Assembly: GCA_028716365.1 (NCBI GenBank)
Contig: JAQUPZ010000004.1
Span: 1 to 64,000 of the forward strand
Reading direction: 5' to 3'
Source of the DNA: Kiritimatiellia bacterium
Lineage (GTDB): Bacteria > Verrucomicrobiota > Kiritimatiellia > UBA8416 > YA12-FULL-48-11
DNA: 64,000 nt
Below, one piece after another: positions 63,732 to 64,000 of the stretch (position 1 is its first letter; every line of letters starts with the position of its first letter). The translations under genes were made by a program, and so were the position numbers. The notes below the pieces were generated by a model. It had not been told where the DNA came from. It was given only the letters and a program-made list of their open reading frames with translations, and made no database searches.

Positions 63732-64000
63732 ATGAATAACAAGAACTATTCACGCCGCGAATTTATCAAAAAAGCCTGTTGTGGCGCTGCTATTGCGCCA
63801 TTTATTCTCAAGGCGCAACGGTTGAATGCTGCGCCGCCAAATCAGCGTATAACAATGGCCTGCATCGGTGTTGGAGGGCAGGGCGGCCACGATACAAACA
63901 TGTTCCTGTCCGATCCACGCGTGCAGATTGTGGCATCATGCGATGTGGATTTGCCGCGCGCAAAAGCAATGGCTGCACGTATTGACAGCCAGTACAGTAA
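63732..64000 (+). CDS. Tat-exported Gfo/Idh/MocA oxidoreductase (partial, runs off the end)
   Basis: The frame starts at ATG 63732, with GGGAG about 8 bases upstream, and is open to the end of the window (89 residues seen). A Tat signal (YSRREFIKKACCGAAIAPF) is followed by a Rossmann start ITMACIGVGGQGGHDTN, with a proper GxGxxG motif, and VASCDVDLPRAKAMA. This fits the secreted Gfo/Idh/MocA group of PVC bacteria. Unlike the protein at 26980, the cofactor motif is intact. The catalytic half is outside the window. Confidence 0.85.
   Translation, partial: MNNKNYSRREFIKKACCGAAIAPFILKAQRLNAAPPNQRITMACIGVGGQGGHDTNMFLSDPRVQIVASCDVDLPRAKAMAARIDSQYS

Noticed and set aside
1..64000. CRISPR array, prophage or tRNA genes
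   Set aside because: No regularly spaced direct repeats, phage structural genes or tRNA-like cloverleaf segments were noticed; the phage-like insert in the barrels is a domain resemblance only.

Overview
The window reads as a chromosomal segment of a PVC-superphylum bacterium, most likely of the Lentisphaerota/Kiritimatiellota/Planctomycetota type. This is inferred from gene content: two formylglycine-type sulfatases, many large secreted hydrolases with LamG or carbohydrate-binding modules, repeated Tat signals with an RRDF core, a secreted FAD-dependent oxidoreductase, a hydrazine-synthase-alpha-like propeller/cytochrome protein, DUF4874/DUF4832, and Gfo/Idh/MocA oxidoreductases carrying export signals. 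Strong GGAG-type ribosome binding sites precede many genes, which argues against Bacteroidota. A membrane-bound uptake [NiFe]-hydrogenase suggests an anaerobic or facultative H2-using life style. No rRNA, tRNA, CRISPR array, prophage or housekeeping gene was seen.

Layout. 1-3451: a GH101/GH129-like glycosidase overlapping an alpha/beta hydrolase gene. 3485-10947 (minus strand): a complete hybOABCD-type hydrogenase operon followed after 14 bases by a secreted FAD oxidoreductase gene. 11233-14753: a sialidase-propeller/SGNH fusion, convergent with a Tat-exported protein that has the L-fucose-isomerase fold. 14977-29270 (plus strand): a co-oriented run of alpha-L-rhamnosidase, three-module esterase, LamG/TIM-barrel glycosidase, DUF4874/4832 protein, Gfo/Idh/MocA oxidoreductase and PfkB (KDG-kinase-like) sugar kinase. 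29287-36566: a second barrel glycosidase, an esterase, a tandem nitrilase-fold protein and a DmfA2-like protein. 36837-38339: a lone radical SAM enzyme. 38574-43011: an IclR regulator coupled to a LamG/propeller/cytochrome c protein. 43020-46996 (minus): a tandem SGNH protein with a GNAT gene remnant at its 5' side, a class II aldolase and a lipase-like hydrolase. 47126-54256: two sulfatases separated by a frameshifted REP-associated transposase, a GH29 alpha-L-fucosidase and a barrel/CBM protein. 54281-60298: an AraC regulator divergent from an isomerase, kinase and two-dehydrogenase sugar/polyol operon. 60517-63516: a third barrel glycosidase. 63732-end: the start of a Tat-exported Gfo/Idh/MocA oxidoreductase.

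How it works together (inference). Most products are exported and would attack a complex, probably sulfated and acylated glycan containing rhamnose, fucose and perhaps sialic or galactosaminyl residues. Sulfatases remove sulfate, esterases remove acyl groups, and GH78, GH29, GH101-like and the paralogous barrel enzymes release sugars. The cytoplasmic aldolase, xylose-isomerase-like enzyme, PfkB kinases and dehydrogenases would feed the sugars into metabolism. No transporter was recognised, so uptake must be encoded elsewhere.

The least ordinary signals are these: (1) an exported FucI-fold protein that keeps all three expected metal ligands; (2) a double nitrilase in which each half has lost a different catalytic residue; (3) two further multi-module hydrolases with one catalytically dead module each; (4) three in-window paralogs of a large barrel glycosidase with a conserved inserted module; (5) REP elements flanking a RAYT, one of which supplies a sulfatase stop codon; (6) a palindromic promoter architecture in front of the iclR gene.
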